In this document: positions 41,042 through 51,200 of the stretch, piece after piece
Layout of the letters: each line of letters opens with the position of its first letter
Position numbering within the stretch: position 1 is the first letter of the stretch
From: JAEWSN01 sp942493335
GTDB lineage: Bacteria; Bacillota; Clostridia; DSM-8532
Assembly (NCBI GenBank): GCA_942493335.1
Contig: OW818693.1
Location: 496,001-560,000, forward strand
Length of the DNA stretch: 64,000 bases
Direction of reading: 5' to 3'
Notes under the pieces: model-generated
The model's database searches: none
Told to the model about the DNA's origin: nothing
Seen by the model: only the letters and a program-made list of their open reading frames with translations
Position numbers and translations under genes: made by a program

Positions 41042-41237
41042 TGAATTCATTTCTGCTGTCTGTGGCGGAATTCAGCTCTGCTTTCATCGGTAAACTCAAC
41101 TCTGCAATCTGTGCTGAACTCAGCTCTATTTTCACCGGTAGAACTCTACCCTGCCATCAATGCTGGATTCAGTCCTGCTATCATGGTTGAATTCAACCCT
41201 TCTGTCACCAGTTGAACGCAACTCTGCCGACTTGTCC
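41042..41237. repeat. Degenerate tandem array, about 24.5-bp period, eight units
   Basis: A motif near GAACTCAACTCTGC recurs at about 41043, 41068, 41092, 41116, 41141, 41165, 41189 and 41214 (steps of 24-25 bp), ending at the stop of the SLH protein gene. No ORF is supported. It lies between two convergent genes. Confidence 0.7.
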
Positions 41238-43430
41238 TCAATTCGGATCCATCGTCACATTCAACGGAACAGTAACAGGAATCATGGGATTCGCCAGCAT
41301 TGCCAGATCCAGAATGGTGTTCTTGAAACCCAGGGTCAATACGTTCGCTCCCGTTACCAGCTGTCCCGGCGCCACTGCGATTTGCGCGGAGGTTCCGATG
41401 GCACCGAACGTAACGGCATCCACCTGAAGCGCCGCCGAACTCACGTTCACCAGCGTGAAGTCTGCTGTTGAAAAGCCATCCACCGGTTCATTGAACGATA
41501 TGTCAATAATAAACCCCGCACCGGATGCCACCGTTGCAATGGTCGCAATCGAAGCAACCGGCCCGGTTGTATCCTTTTTGTATTGGAAGGTCTTTGCCGT
41601 TGCCACCAAAGGATTCTGGTTTACGGAGAGGTCCAGAATCGTATTCTTCAGTGTGATGGTTACTTCGTAATTTCCCTGCGGCAGGGAAGCTTCCTGCAGG
41701 GTTACGGATGCCTTACGGGACGCTGCGTCGTAGGCCACGCCGGACAAGGCAGGGGTGAAACTTGCATTGCTGCTGTCTTTCCCGGTCAATGTGAAATCTT
41801 CCGTTGTGAAACCATCGATTGGTTCGCTGAACAGAACCTCGATGGCAAGCGCACCATTGGAAGTGACAACAGCGGAAGGCGCCGTGGCATCATTCGGGGC
41901 AGAAAACCAGAAGGACTGGTATGATGTTCTTTTGTTGCCGTATTTGTCCTCGATTTCGGAATAGGCAAGCTGTATTTGGCTGGTATCCGCATTGGAGGGC
42001 AACGGACCAGCAAGCGTCAAAGGCGCTACCGTGTTGTCACTCAATAAAGTGGCCGGGATCGTATACATGACATTGGCGATGATCAAGATTCCGTATCCGG
42101 GTTTCACTGCCTCATCGAACCGGACATTGAGGTGCGTCCGATCAAGAACCGTCACTTCCTGAACGACAGGCGCGGCATTGTCGAAGTCAACAGCCAGAAG
42201 CTTGCTGAATCCGATGCTTTCCAGTCCTGCGGCATCTTTCAGCCCCGATGTCACAACGACGGTGTGCGCGCCTTTGGCAAGGGATGTCGTCAAATCCAGG
42301 GTCAGTACCGTATCAGAAACACTTAAGGCATACTTCCCAACAGCCTGGTAGTTGTCAATGAAAACATGCTTGGCGATTTCGGCAAGGGATGACGTGATGC
42401 CCTCGCTGAACGTGATTTGTAGTTTGGTGGAAGACAATGCCTTGATGTCCAGCACGACGGGCGCTGTGGTATCCGGCGTCATGGAAAGGGTTTTGACACT
42501 GCCGTCCGGCATGTTTCCGGATACGGACTTGATGCCGGATAGCGGCCTCACAGAGACGACTTTGCCATTCGGTACAGGAACGGAGAACAGAACGTAGATA
42601 ATCTTGTCCTGCACTGCGCATGTGAAATCCGTGGTGGCTGTCCCATTGATTCTTGCTTCAATGCTGCCATTTGTGACGGTCGCCGCATTGAGCGACTCAC
42701 TGAAGGCAAGTTGAACCGTGACTTGTGAAAGCGCGGTAGCCGTATATGTCATGATGGCCTTGTTCGGATCCAGCAACCCGGCATCCTCGGCCAACTTGCC
42801 ATTCACCAGCAGATTCTTGACAAGGCGTTGGATGAGCGACATTTCAGATCCTCTCATCCGCCACTTCAACGAATCAAAAAGGATGCCGACGATCAGATCC
42901 CGCGTGGCGGCATCATCGAGGGCTTCGATCTTCAGGGCCTGTTCTGCGGTGATCATGCCCAGGTTCGCCAGCAAGGCCGGTGTCTTCCAGACATCTTCCG
43001 TATATTGCAGTGCCCTGGCATACCATGTGTACACCATTCTCGAATTGACCGGCATAAAGGATCCGAACCTGCCATGACCGATTCCTCTTGTGATGTTGTT
43101 GTCAATCGCGTATTTGATGTAAGGCGCCGCCCAATCCGGGATGTCCGTATACCCGGAAATGGTTTTGACATTTGCATCAACCACCCACCCCATCGCTTTC
43201 CCGATCAGGACAATGGCTTCCGCCCGGTTCGCCCCGTTTTCCAGATCCGGCTGATAGGATGTCTTGCTTTTCCCGCGGAACAGACCCATGTCATATAGAC
43301 GTTTCGCCTTGTCCGCATTATGCAGCGAGACGAATTTTCCATGCGAGTCGTGACCATTCTGCGCAAAGGACATGCCGGATGTTCCGAACAACAAAGATAC
43401 AGACAAAAGAATTGCAACTATTTTTTTCAT
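41238..43430 (-). CDS. SLH-domain surface protein with Ig-like repeats
   Basis: A 730-residue secreted protein. Signal peptide 1-23 (MKKIVAILLSVSLLFGTSGMSFA); SLH-type region about 38-140 (AKRLYDMGLFRGKSKTSYQPDLENGANRAEAIVLIGKAMGW, YTDIPDWAAPYIKYAIDNNITRGIG), which anchors S-layer and surface proteins to pyruvylated wall polymers. The rest is a run of Big/SbsA-like Ig modules, recognisable by TAPVVLDIKALSSTKLQITFSE, AAPVVQEVTVLDRTHLNVRFDE and two related copies with EPIDGFTTEDFTL and EPVDGFSTADFTL. There is no enzyme domain. AGGAGG lies just before the ATG. Likely a structural or adhesive envelope protein; an S-layer protein proper would usually have three clear SLH repeats. Confidence 0.85.
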   Translation of the reverse strand: MKKIVAILLSVSLLFGTSGMSFAQNGHDSHGKFVSLHNADKAKRLYDMGLFRGKSKTSYQPDLENGANRAEAIVLIGKAMGWVVDANVKTISGYTDIPDWAAPYIKYAIDNNITRGIGHGRFGSFMPVNSRMVYTWYARALQYTEDVWKTPALLANLGMITAEQALKIEALDDAATRDLIVGILFDSLKWRMRGSEMSLIQRLVKNLLVNGKLAEDAGLLDPNKAIMTYTATALSQVTVQLAFSESLNAATVTNGSIEARINGTATTDFTCAVQDKIIYVLFSVPVPNGKVVSVRPLSGIKSVSGNMPDGSVKTLSMTPDTTAPVVLDIKALSSTKLQITFSEGITSSLAEIAKHVFIDNYQAVGKYALSVSDTVLTLDLTTSLAKGAHTVVVTSGLKDAAGLESIGFSKLLAVDFDNAAPVVQEVTVLDRTHLNVRFDEAVKPGYGILIIANVMYTIPATLLSDNTVAPLTLAGPLPSNADTSQIQLAYSEIEDKYGNKRTSYQSFWFSAPNDATAPSAVVTSNGALAIEVLFSEPIDGFTTEDFTLTGKDSSNASFTPALSGVAYDAASRKASVTLQEASLPQGNYEVTITLKNTILDLSVNQNPLVATAKTFQYKKDTTGPVASIATIATVASGAGFIIDISFNEPVDGFSTADFTLVNVSSAALQVDAVTFGAIGTSAQIAVAPGQLVTGANVLTLGFKNTILDLAMLANPMIPVTVPLNVTMDPN

Positions 43431-43553
43431 GTGAACCTCCTTGGGATATCCCCACTCATTTTACCATTCTTTGAGGCATGGATGGTTCTGTAAACATATT
43501 GAAATATCTCGTAATAATGGAAACATGTCCTCGAGACTACTCACTGGAATACA

Positions 43554-43579
43554 AAGAGGACCCCCGAATGGATCCTCTT
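43554..43579 (-). terminator. Weak terminator after the CnaB-like protein gene
   Basis: AAGAGGA/TCCTCTT 7-bp stem, then TGTATT on the minus strand; T-run is poor. Confidence 0.4.
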
Positions 43580-43700
43580 CACGAACGCAGCCATGAACAT
43601 AAGTTGAATCGTGCTTTCCAGAATCAGTCCCGGTCGTGAGAATGCTTTCAATGCATGACGCCTGCCTCTCGATCAGCACGTTTGTCGAGCAAGCTCCGGT

Positions 43701-45557
43701 TCAACGTTTGGGGCGCAGCCTGGTACCAGTGAGTAAGGCAAGCACGCCACCACCGAGCAGCATTGCCAAGGGAATGCCTCCGGTTTTGGGCAAAGCGGGA
43801 GCACCTTGGGGGATATCCTCCGTCATCTCGACAACTGCAGGTGCAGCATCAGGCGCAACAGAGGGCGCATCCGCCGGTGTGGACGGCTCAGCGAAAGGCA
43901 CAAGAGAAGGCGGGTTCGTTGAAGGAGGATTGGTTGATGGCGGGTTTGTGGACGGCGGATTGGTTGAAGGAGGATTCGTGGACGGCGGGTTTGTGGACGG
44001 TGGGTTCGTTGAAGGAGGATTGGTCGATGGAGGCGCCTTGTAATTCGCAACCGTTACCGCGACAAGCACATCAGGATTGTCCTTGCCTGCTTGAGGAACA
44101 TCAAACAGGAAGTAACCATCGCTGTCGGCCGTGAGAACACCGCCCTGGGTGGATACGCTGACAAGACTGTAGCCGTTGGTCGGGGTCTGTTCCTTTACGG
44201 CATATGTGCCGGGTCCGATGGATGCTTCAGCACCATAAACAACCGTACTGCCAGGCGTTACAACCGCAGTACCGACAAGATGCATCGAGGTGGGATTCAA
44301 GGAAATCAAGCCGGATACTCTCGCCAAATCCGAATCCATTCTGTACAACTCGATCCTGAAAGGTTCTGTTGTCGAATCCGAGCCTGCCGCAAGGACTTTG
44401 GTGATGCTGATCCCATAGGAAGGATCCCGGGGCACTTCACGCTTGAAGTTGGTCAGGGTGACATCGACTGTCACATCCTGGCCTGCGACGGCTTCAGGAA
44501 TGTTGAATGCATAATACCCATTGCTGTCAGGCGTAATGGTTCCGATACCAGGATTGGTTGTCACCTGCTGCAGCACATATCCATCAAGAGCGGGTTCCTT
44601 GACGGCATACTGGCCGGGACCCACAGGCGCAGTCACTGCGAGGACACTGCCAGGGGTGATGCTGTAGGTTCCGACGAATGCCCAGTCGGATTCATCGCCG
44701 GTTGTCATCTTGTACAAATCGACACCGAATGCACCGGTCGTCACCACAGACTTTTCTGCGAGCAGCTTTTTGATATTCAGATGATAGGAAGGGAGTTTAT
44801 TGGTGATATTAACAGTATGGTAGAGATCCGTATCAGAAATGGCAATATCGATGCTGTTGCTCGTAGATGAACTGCTTTCATGCTCGATACTCACAAGCCT
44901 GTACAGATCGGAAGTTGCTTCTGACAATGCATATGTCTTCCCAACTGTCAAATTGTCGAACTTTACAGTTTCACCAGCTTTGATGGATGCCGTCGAAACC
45001 ACGGTTGTTCCATCCTTCAGGGTCAGTTCGTAGGACGCTGTGCTTGGGTTCTGCTCATTATCGTTATCCAGGAATTTCGATACTGCGATCGAGCCGTGTT
45101 TCACCTCAGGCGTACCACCGAAATAGAAGGTGACATGACTGATTCCTCTGCCGCTGGGTGCTTGCAGTGCCGCGTTGTCGAATTTCACACTGGGATTGTA
45201 GCCATACAGCGTCGCCATGTTCTTGTCTTTTTTATTCGGACCGTCTACTGCGCCACCTTTGACGAATACATAACCCACCAAGGTATTCGATACCCACGTA
45301 AATGAGATTCCGTCGGTTTCCGCAGAAACCGCAGCAATTGTAACAACATGGGTACCATCCGTGTATGTGCCGGCCTTGCCCTGGTCGACAGTCAGTGAAG
45401 GAAGTGCAAGAATATCATCCGGCAGGTCCTTATTGTTGAAGTACGTACTTTGCGCAGTATCATATGCATTGACGGGGATCGTAAACATCGAGGTCAGCAA
45501 TACCATGACCAATAACAAAGCAAGATTTCTCTTTTTTATTGAATTCGTTGTTCCCAT
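43701..45557 (-). CDS. LPKTG-anchored CnaB-like repeat protein
   Basis: A 618-residue secreted wall protein. Signal peptide about 1-33 (KKRNLALLLVMVLLTSMFTIPVNA); an N-terminal domain (about 35-160); then three beta-sandwich modules of prealbumin/CnaB type (HGSIAVSKFLDNDN..., YHLNIKKLLAEKSV..., YGISITKVLAAGSD...), each with the GxYAVKE strand seen in such domains (GPGQYAVKEPALDGY, GPGTYAVKEQTPTNGY). The Lys-Asn/Glu pattern could form internal isopeptide bonds. A stalk of eight PPSTN repeats follows, then LPKTGGIPL, hydrophobic helix and basic tail. ATG at 45557 follows GGGAGGGTG; the longer frame upstream overlaps the riboswitch terminator. Expressed behind a c-di-GMP riboswitch. Adhesin or pilin-like function is inferred. 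Confidence 0.9.
   Translation of the reverse strand: MGTTNSIKKRNLALLLVMVLLTSMFTIPVNAYDTAQSTYFNNKDLPDDILALPSLTVDQGKAGTYTDGTHVVTIAAVSAETDGISFTWVSNTLVGYVFVKGGAVDGPNKKDKNMATLYGYNPSVKFDNAALQAPSGRGISHVTFYFGGTPEVKHGSIAVSKFLDNDNEQNPSTASYELTLKDGTTVVSTASIKAGETVKFDNLTVGKTYALSEATSDLYRLVSIEHESSSSTSNSIDIAISDTDLYHTVNITNKLPSYHLNIKKLLAEKSVVTTGAFGVDLYKMTTGDESDWAFVGTYSITPGSVLAVTAPVGPGQYAVKEPALDGYVLQQVTTNPGIGTITPDSNGYYAFNIPEAVAGQDVTVDVTLTNFKREVPRDPSYGISITKVLAAGSDSTTEPFRIELYRMDSDLARVSGLISLNPTSMHLVGTAVVTPGSTVVYGAEASIGPGTYAVKEQTPTNGYSLVSVSTQGGVLTADSDGYFLFDVPQAGKDNPDVLVAVTVANYKAPPSTNPPSTNPPSTNPPSTNPPSTNPPSTNPPSTNPPSTNPPSLVPFAEPSTPADAPSVAPDAAPAVVEMTEDIPQGAPALPKTGGIPLAMLLGGGVLALLTGTRLRPKR
43914..44033 (-). repeat. Eight tandem 15-bp units encoding (PPSTN)8
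   Basis: 120 bp of 15-mers with silent variation between units, forming the wall-spanning stalk of the CnaB-like protein. Such arrays change length by slippage. Confidence 0.9.
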
Positions 45558-45581
45558 ATTCACCCTCCCTATGATTGATAC

Positions 45582-45615
45582 AAAAACAGACCGCCAAGAT
45601 TCTTCATCTTGGCGG
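45582..45615 (-). terminator. Riboswitch-controlled terminator before the CnaB-like protein
   Basis: Perfect 10-bp stem CCGCCAAGAT/ATCTTGGCGG, then a T-run (AAAAA at 45582-45586 on the plus strand). Confidence 0.88.
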
Positions 45616-45700
45616 CCGAACCATCGTGGATGACAAACTGTCATCGACAGACTTCATGCTTTGCGTCCCACACTTTCGTATGGTTTGCCTTTTTCAATTC
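45608..45700 (-). ncRNA. Class I cyclic-di-GMP riboswitch (GEMM-I) upstream of the CnaB-like protein
   Basis: Reading the minus strand: AAAAAGGCAAACC, a GAAA loop (ATACGAAAGTGT), GGACGCAAAGC (invariant), a P3 helix (GTCTGTCGATGACAG and following) and GGTTCGGCCGCC at the close. This is the same order as the riboswitch at 38763. The closing strand CCGCC also begins the terminator stem, so ligand binding should favour read-through. Confidence 0.88.
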
Positions 45701-45737
45701 ATGTCGAACCTTTATCAAGCGAATATGTCTTGCTCAT

Positions 45738-45767
45738 ATATTATCTCATTCCACCCTTGCAAAACAA
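45738..45767 (-). promoter_or_regulatory. Promoter of the second c-di-GMP riboswitch
   Basis: Minus strand TTGTTT, 18-base spacer, TAATAT, about 40 bp before the aptamer. Confidence 0.45.
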
Positions 45768-45962
45768 GATTTTATTGATATATTACAGTGACAAAATTTA
45801 TTTTCGAGGTGCAAGGAAATGCGCACATGCATCGTATAGCAAGCACATCGAGGTTTTTTTCAGAACGCATTGTACAAATTGTTATATTTTTCTTTTCTCA
45901 TTTTCCCACTCCAAAGCCGTTGCCTCTTTTTCTGAAAACCTCATCCCGTCAAGAGGCTTCGC

Positions 45963-46002
45963 AAAAAAACAAGGCGGCATCCTCCACATGGGATGCCGCC
46001 TT
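45963..46002 (-). terminator. Intrinsic terminator of the sigma/anti-sigma operon
   Basis: Perfect 12-bp stem AAGGCGGCATCC/GGATGCCGCCTT, followed on the minus strand by G and seven Ts. Confidence 0.92.
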
Positions 46003-46046
46003 GTCATATACCAGCTTAAGTTGAATACAGAAGGATCCTGCTCGAA

Positions 46047-47516
46047 TCATTTGTCTTTCTTGTCGGCTTTATCCTTTGGTGTATCCTGCACCGTCGCATC
46101 ACTGTTCCCATTATTGGACGAAGGACTTTCCACTGTCACCGTATTCTGTGTATCAACAGCGGCTCCCGTTGTCTTGCCTTCCTTGTCAGAACCGGTTGCC
46201 TTGTCTTCCACGGAGGCTCCTGTTGTCTTGCCATCCTTGTCAGATCCGTTCACCTTGTCATCCACGGCAGCCCCTGTTGTCTTGTCCTTCTTGGAATCAT
46301 CAGGCAAACTGTCTTCCGTAGCAGGTTCCGTCGCCATGTCTGTCTCAACTGGCAGCACCTCGACAGGCAAAGCGTCACCTTCTCCGGGGATCACTTCCGT
46401 GTTGCTTTTCTTGACTTGCCCAGGCGCAATATCTGATTTTCCATTTCCTGTTTCCTTCCCGGTTTTTCCGTTCCCGGGGTCAGACGCGGGTGTCGCAGTC
46501 ACCGATACTCCACCGGTGGTTATCGTTGATTCGTTCACATCCGCACTGCCGGATTTCCCATTGTTCTCCTTGGGCTTGTTCTGTCCAGGTGCGCTGGACT
46601 TTCCAGCGCCAGTCGCGGCAGGGGTGGTTTTTGCATCCGGTGATGGATCCGCATTCCCCGTGCTCTCCGATTCTCCGGATTTCCCCTTGGTTGCCGCGTT
46701 TCCCTTGCGTTCCCTTGTGGCTGCCACAATCTCCTGAACCGTTTTGTCATACCAGTCGGAGGCGACAAAGGGGGTATCTCCTGAAACCGCCTGTAGTTTT
46801 TCAATCAGATTCAGTTTGCCTGGTGTGATGAAAATGTCCTTTGCCCTAAGACTGCGAGCTTCCTCCACCTGAGCCAATCCGATGGATGCCTCCACGAAGG
46901 AAACGTTTGCGCCTTCCTCCCCCAATCCTGCCCGAACAGCGTTCCCAGCCAGTACAGACAGCTTGGATGCACGCGCCTCGTTGTTGTCCGACACAGTCAG
47001 GGAGATTGCCTCCGGCTTGTCATACCCGAGATAACCTTTGGTATGCGCGGCTTGAACGATCATCTCTATGACGGCCGGCAACGCAAGTCCCTTGAGGTCC
47101 AAACCCTCCAGAACCTGCTTGCCATCCTGGTTCACACCCATAACATCCAGAATGTTCCCAAGCCTGTTCAGGCGAATTTCAACACTTGGATTGATATCCA
47201 GATCCAGATAGGAGACCGGTGTCATGGTATAGGCATATGCGCCCAACGGAAGGATGACAGCCAACAGAACCGCTGCCATTGCGATTCTTGCGGACTTGAT
47301 CATCCGGCGTGCATCCAAACCCCGACGACTCGTGGCGGGTCGTCTCGAGGTGGTATGCCTGGTTGAGGAATGCCTGGTTATGGAATGGTTTGCAGAGGGC
47401 TGCCCGGCATCCTGTGCCAACGCATCCATAATACGCTGTTCCGCCCTTTGCAGGACAGCGGCATCCACCTGAACCTGGTTCATGGCGGAGCGATATTTTT
47501 CAACGGCGTTTCCCAT
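46047..47516 (-). CDS. RsgI-like membrane anti-sigma factor
   Basis: A 489-residue single-pass protein. The N-terminal cytoplasmic part (1-75) starts with a helical segment (EKYRSAMNQVQVDAAVLQRAEQRIMDAL) like the sigma-binding helices of clostridial anti-sigma factors, then a basic stretch. One membrane helix at about 78-96 (RIAMAAVLLAVILPLGAYAY) is followed by the RsgI-type extracytoplasmic block YLDLDINPSVEIRLNRLGNILDVMGVNQDG. The second half is a disordered, charged, Gly/Ser/Thr-rich tail with three 18-residue repeats (KTTGAAVDDKVNGSDKDG type). It lies 20 bp after the sigma gene and should hold that sigma factor inactive until an envelope signal arrives. The signal is unknown; the tail lacks a recognisable carbohydrate-binding domain. 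Confidence 0.83.
   Translation of the reverse strand: MGNAVEKYRSAMNQVQVDAAVLQRAEQRIMDALAQDAGQPSANHSITRHSSTRHTTSRRPATSRRGLDARRMIKSARIAMAAVLLAVILPLGAYAYTMTPVSYLDLDINPSVEIRLNRLGNILDVMGVNQDGKQVLEGLDLKGLALPAVIEMIVQAAHTKGYLGYDKPEAISLTVSDNNEARASKLSVLAGNAVRAGLGEEGANVSFVEASIGLAQVEEARSLRAKDIFITPGKLNLIEKLQAVSGDTPFVASDWYDKTVQEIVAATRERKGNAATKGKSGESESTGNADPSPDAKTTPAATGAGKSSAPGQNKPKENNGKSGSADVNESTITTGGVSVTATPASDPGNGKTGKETGNGKSDIAPGQVKKSNTEVIPGEGDALPVEVLPVETDMATEPATEDSLPDDSKKDKTTGAAVDDKVNGSDKDGKTTGASVEDKATGSDKEGKTTGAAVDTQNTVTVESPSSNNGNSDATVQDTPKDKADKKDK
46150..46290 (-). repeat. 54-bp tandem repeats in the anti-sigma tail
   Basis: Two and a half copies of an 18-codon unit (KTTGA.V.DK..GSDK.G) with few differences at nucleotide level. 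Confidence 0.7.
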
Positions 47517-47536
47517 GCTGCGTTTCTCCTCCTGGC

Positions 47537-48034
47537 CTATTCCCAGTCCTGCAGTCCGTCACCCAATACGGATCGTAGGGTTTTTCTCGCACGATTCAAG
47601 TCGGAATAAAGCGTGTTTTCCTTTCGTCCCAACATGCGTGAGATTTCAGGAATACTGTACCCCTCATAATAGTGAAGATGCACGACACTCCGTTGTTGAT
47701 CCGGCAATTTCATCACTGCTTCCGTGACCGATCGTTCCTCGTCGTTTTCCCATGTGACTTCGATCTCTTCAAGCGGATCGACTTTTCGTTTCCAGAAGCT
47801 CTTTTTCATGTCCTTGCAGAGGTTCAGGGTTACACGACACAACCAGGCTTTTCGATGTTCCTCGTTTTCGAATGCCACGGTGTTCTTCAGCAACCTCAAA
47901 AAGACCTCTTGCAGTACATCCTCGCAATCCGCGGTATTCCTGAGATGTATGCGGCAAAGTCGCCATACCATATTCGAATAGAGACCGAGAGCCTCTGTCA
48001 GCGCCTGATGGTTCTCTCCGGGTTCCAGAGTCAT
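47537..48034 (-). CDS. ECF-type RNA polymerase sigma factor
   Basis: A 165-residue sigma-70 family protein with region 2 (about 12-85: YSNMVWRLCRIHLRNTADCEDVLQEVFLRLLKN, HRKAWLCRVTLNLCKDMKKS) and region 4 (about 105-160: LPDQQRSVVHLHYYEGYSIPEISRMLGRKENTLYSDLNRARKTL). Regions 1 and 3 are absent, the ECF plan. GAGGT lies 6 bases before the ATG. It is cotranscribed with the RsgI-like anti-sigma gene. Its regulon cannot be read from the window; surface-protein genes on both sides are candidates. Confidence 0.92.
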   Translation of the reverse strand: MTLEPGENHQALTEALGLYSNMVWRLCRIHLRNTADCEDVLQEVFLRLLKNTVAFENEEHRKAWLCRVTLNLCKDMKKSFWKRKVDPLEEIEVTWENDEERSVTEAVMKLPDQQRSVVHLHYYEGYSIPEISRMLGRKENTLYSDLNRARKTLRSVLGDGLQDWE

Positions 48035-48205
48035 TCAATACCTCACAATAATAATACGAATGGGATAGGCGTTTCCGTGCAGACCTCCCTGTCTTCTATA
48101 ATAAACATATACATTACATGTATTCCCACAAAAAAAGAAAATGTGATCAATATTCATAAATAGCGACTATTTCATTATTATGATAAATACTGAAAAAACA
48201 GATAT

Positions 48206-48242
48206 GGAAAAAGTCGGGTCACCAAACAGTGAGCCCGACTTT
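48206..48242 (-). terminator. Intrinsic terminator of the pilus operon / large secreted protein
   Basis: Minus strand AAGTCGGG/CCCGACTT with an inner TCAC/GTGA pair, then TTTTT. It lies 37 bp after the stop of the large protein. Confidence 0.85.
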
Positions 48243-48278
48243 CAAGTTCCATTATGATAGTAGCTTGAATTCCATCGA

Positions 48279-51200
48279 TTATTTCAAAGTAGGCGCAATT
48301 AGCGGTTTGATCGATAAAATCTTCATGTCCTTCAAAGGAAGGGTCTTTGAGGAAGTATTCAGGAATTTCAGCGTCAGATCAGAAATTCGAACGGTTTGAT
48401 TCGATGCGCTGTCGATCTCAAAAATAGTGTAGTAGTAGTTGTGCTCATCAGCGGTTGGGAAACCAGCAGCATTCGTGTTGACCGTACCCAATCGCCTGGA
48501 AGCATCTGCCCTTACTGCATTCATAGCTGTCTGTTCGACCGACACCGGTGAAAGAACAGACCCAAGCGCAACGGAAGTTGTTAGCGGAACAATCCTTCCT
48601 TCTGTGGAAGTCAGTATGTTGTTGATGCTCAATCCAAGATCCATTTCAACAACCTTGTTGTTTGTGATTCTGCCAATATCAAGCATTGCGACAAAACGAA
48701 CTTTGCTGTTCTTTTTGACGGAGATCTCCATTGGAGCGGGGTCCACACCATCATCCTTGCCAAGGTATTGGAGCTTGTTTCCCGGTGTGATGTAGAAATA
48801 GCTTACTGGAACAGAGCTATACTTGAACTTCAATTGAATTGTTATCTGATAGGCATTGTGCGCATAGCTCATATTCACTGTTGCAGCAGCATTGGTTGTC
48901 ACAGTCGGGGGTTGAACGATACCACCGACAACTTCTGAAATGGCAGTTCCAACAACATCATAACCACCAGGTGCTGTGATGGAGAAGGAATGTGAACCGG
49001 TACGAATATTGTTGATGGAAACATTCCCGTTTTTCGCGGCGATCCCATATGCGATGTCCGTGGTAAAGCCTGTTGAAATTCCATCCATCAGAATATCACA
49101 GTCGGGAATTGGTTTGTTGTTTTCATCCTTGACGTAGACCCGAACATCACTGTTTTTAGCTTGGAACGGGGCATCACCCTTGGCCATGAGGGTGGTCCCA
49201 TCGATTGTATAATAGGCGGTGGTTTGTATCGGCAAGCTGGCCTGCACACTGGCTTTTGTGACGATCATGATTGCTGCCGGCAATACGGGTTGTTCAACCG
49301 GTTCAGCCGATGGGGTGAAGTTGATTGCACCCGTGATGGCTGAGTAGGTTACAGGCCCTGCAGATACTCCATACATCAATTCCGACGGAACAAGGGTCTT
49401 CACATCTGCAGAGACAGCTATGGATGGATTGTGTCTTCCACTTGCAGCAAGGCCAACATAGTAATTCAACGTATCCCCGACAAGGAACGTGTTCGTATTG
49501 TTGCCAGCCGCGTCCGTAATCCGTGTATTGACTGTGATCAAAGGATCTGCGACATTTCTAAGATGAAGAATGACTGGCGCTGCAGCGGCACCCTGCAAAT
49601 CCATCAACTCAACCTTGACCAAGAAATTTCTAGCATCGGAGAAACCCTTTGTGACGTCCACAGAGACCAAACTGTTGTTGTCAATCGCGACACCTGTTGT
49701 TGTACCAACAACATAGGTATAATTTGTGCCCGTGTTGGTCGGGTCAATCGCTATGCGATAACTCAATCTGGTATCGGACAGATCAAAATCATATGCATGG
49801 AACTTCAGGTTGAAGGCCGGGTTCCGCAGATCAAGTTTGGCATTGTCCTGCGGACTTGTCACTTCCAGCTTAGGAGCATGGTTCGCACTGGCATATGCTT
49901 TCATGATGGTGTTTACAAAGAACCGTTTCTCAAAATCCGAATACCCATTGGAATGACCGGTACCGGAATAGGTGATGTTATTCAACTGGTAAGTATAGTA
50001 AGAACTCATGGAATCATCCAATGCACGGTCATCTGCCAGGTCCATGTCTCCTCTGTAATAATTGAAAACAGGGATCAAGTCTTCGTTCTCAAGATTCAAT
50101 TTGTAGTACTGGTTATGCGTATTGGCAACGGTCATGCTGCTCTGTGCTGTCTTGGAAAGGTCGAAGGGATACATGGTCATAGCTGTTTCATTGATGATTC
50201 TAACTTTATTTGTATCATGTCCACCCCATAAAGGCGAATAGTCACCCAGCTTGAAGGCAGTCACATACTTCGGATCACTGTTGGCTGACGGACTCAGGTT
50301 GTTGTTTCGGATGACAGAATCCAAAATATTGGTCTGTCCGACTGTCGACCGGAAACTCGCTCTGATATTCGGGTTGACGCCATTCGTCGTATATCCGGAG
50401 AAATTCTCGTAGCCAATGGTGTCATGAGTAAACATGACGCTCTGTTTCGTATTGATGAATGCATTGATCCGGTTTGTAATCTCTGTTATCTTGCTGTCCG
50501 GGAAATCTCTCGTGTTATAATTGTCTCCAAATCCGAAAACAAGCATCTGGTACTTACCATTCAGATTTGCATATTCTGGATGTGTCGCAACATTGTAAAA
50601 ATCATCGGCATAGGCATAGGTAATGTTGAGTTTGTACTCTCCCGGCAATTCCTTGTATTTGAAAGTTTCTCCTGCGACATTGGAGTTGAACATGTCGATC
50701 AAGCTGTTGCTTGAATAGTTGCCATCCGAAGTCGCAAAAGCACCGACCTGCAGAACATTGATGGTAATCGGGTCACCTTTTAAACGATAAACATCCTTGA
50801 ACTCATCCCTTGCACCAACGGTATCACTCAAGACCAGCTTCCAATAGAAAATGCCGGTCATGCCTGAAGGCATCTGATAGACAAAAGTATCGTTCTCCGT
50901 TACATTGACGAGATGTCGATCCACGACTTCGGTGGTCTCGTTGAAAAGACCATCGTTGTTTCGGTCAATGAATAACTTCGCAGTCAACTGTGTATCACGA
51001 CCATAGGCTGCATCCGGATCATCCGCCCGGTATGTGAAAACCAGCGTATCATTATCAAACGGCTCATCATTTGCTCGATAGGAGTAGGGCGCACGCATTA
51101 CGGTCAATAATGGCCGATGGTTGTTTGCCGTATTCCCATAATAACTTGTGATGGCGGTAGCCAATGCAGTTGTCTTAGATCCTGTCCCTGTCAGGGAAAC

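Noticed and set aside
41042..41237. CRISPR array
   Set aside because: The units are contiguous and degenerate with a 24-25 bp period; there are no constant repeats separated by unique spacers and no cas genes.
48060..48110. GGAAAC...CGTATT as an autoregulatory ECF promoter before the sigma gene
   Set aside because: The spacer is only about 12 bp, too short for ECF promoters; left unannotated.
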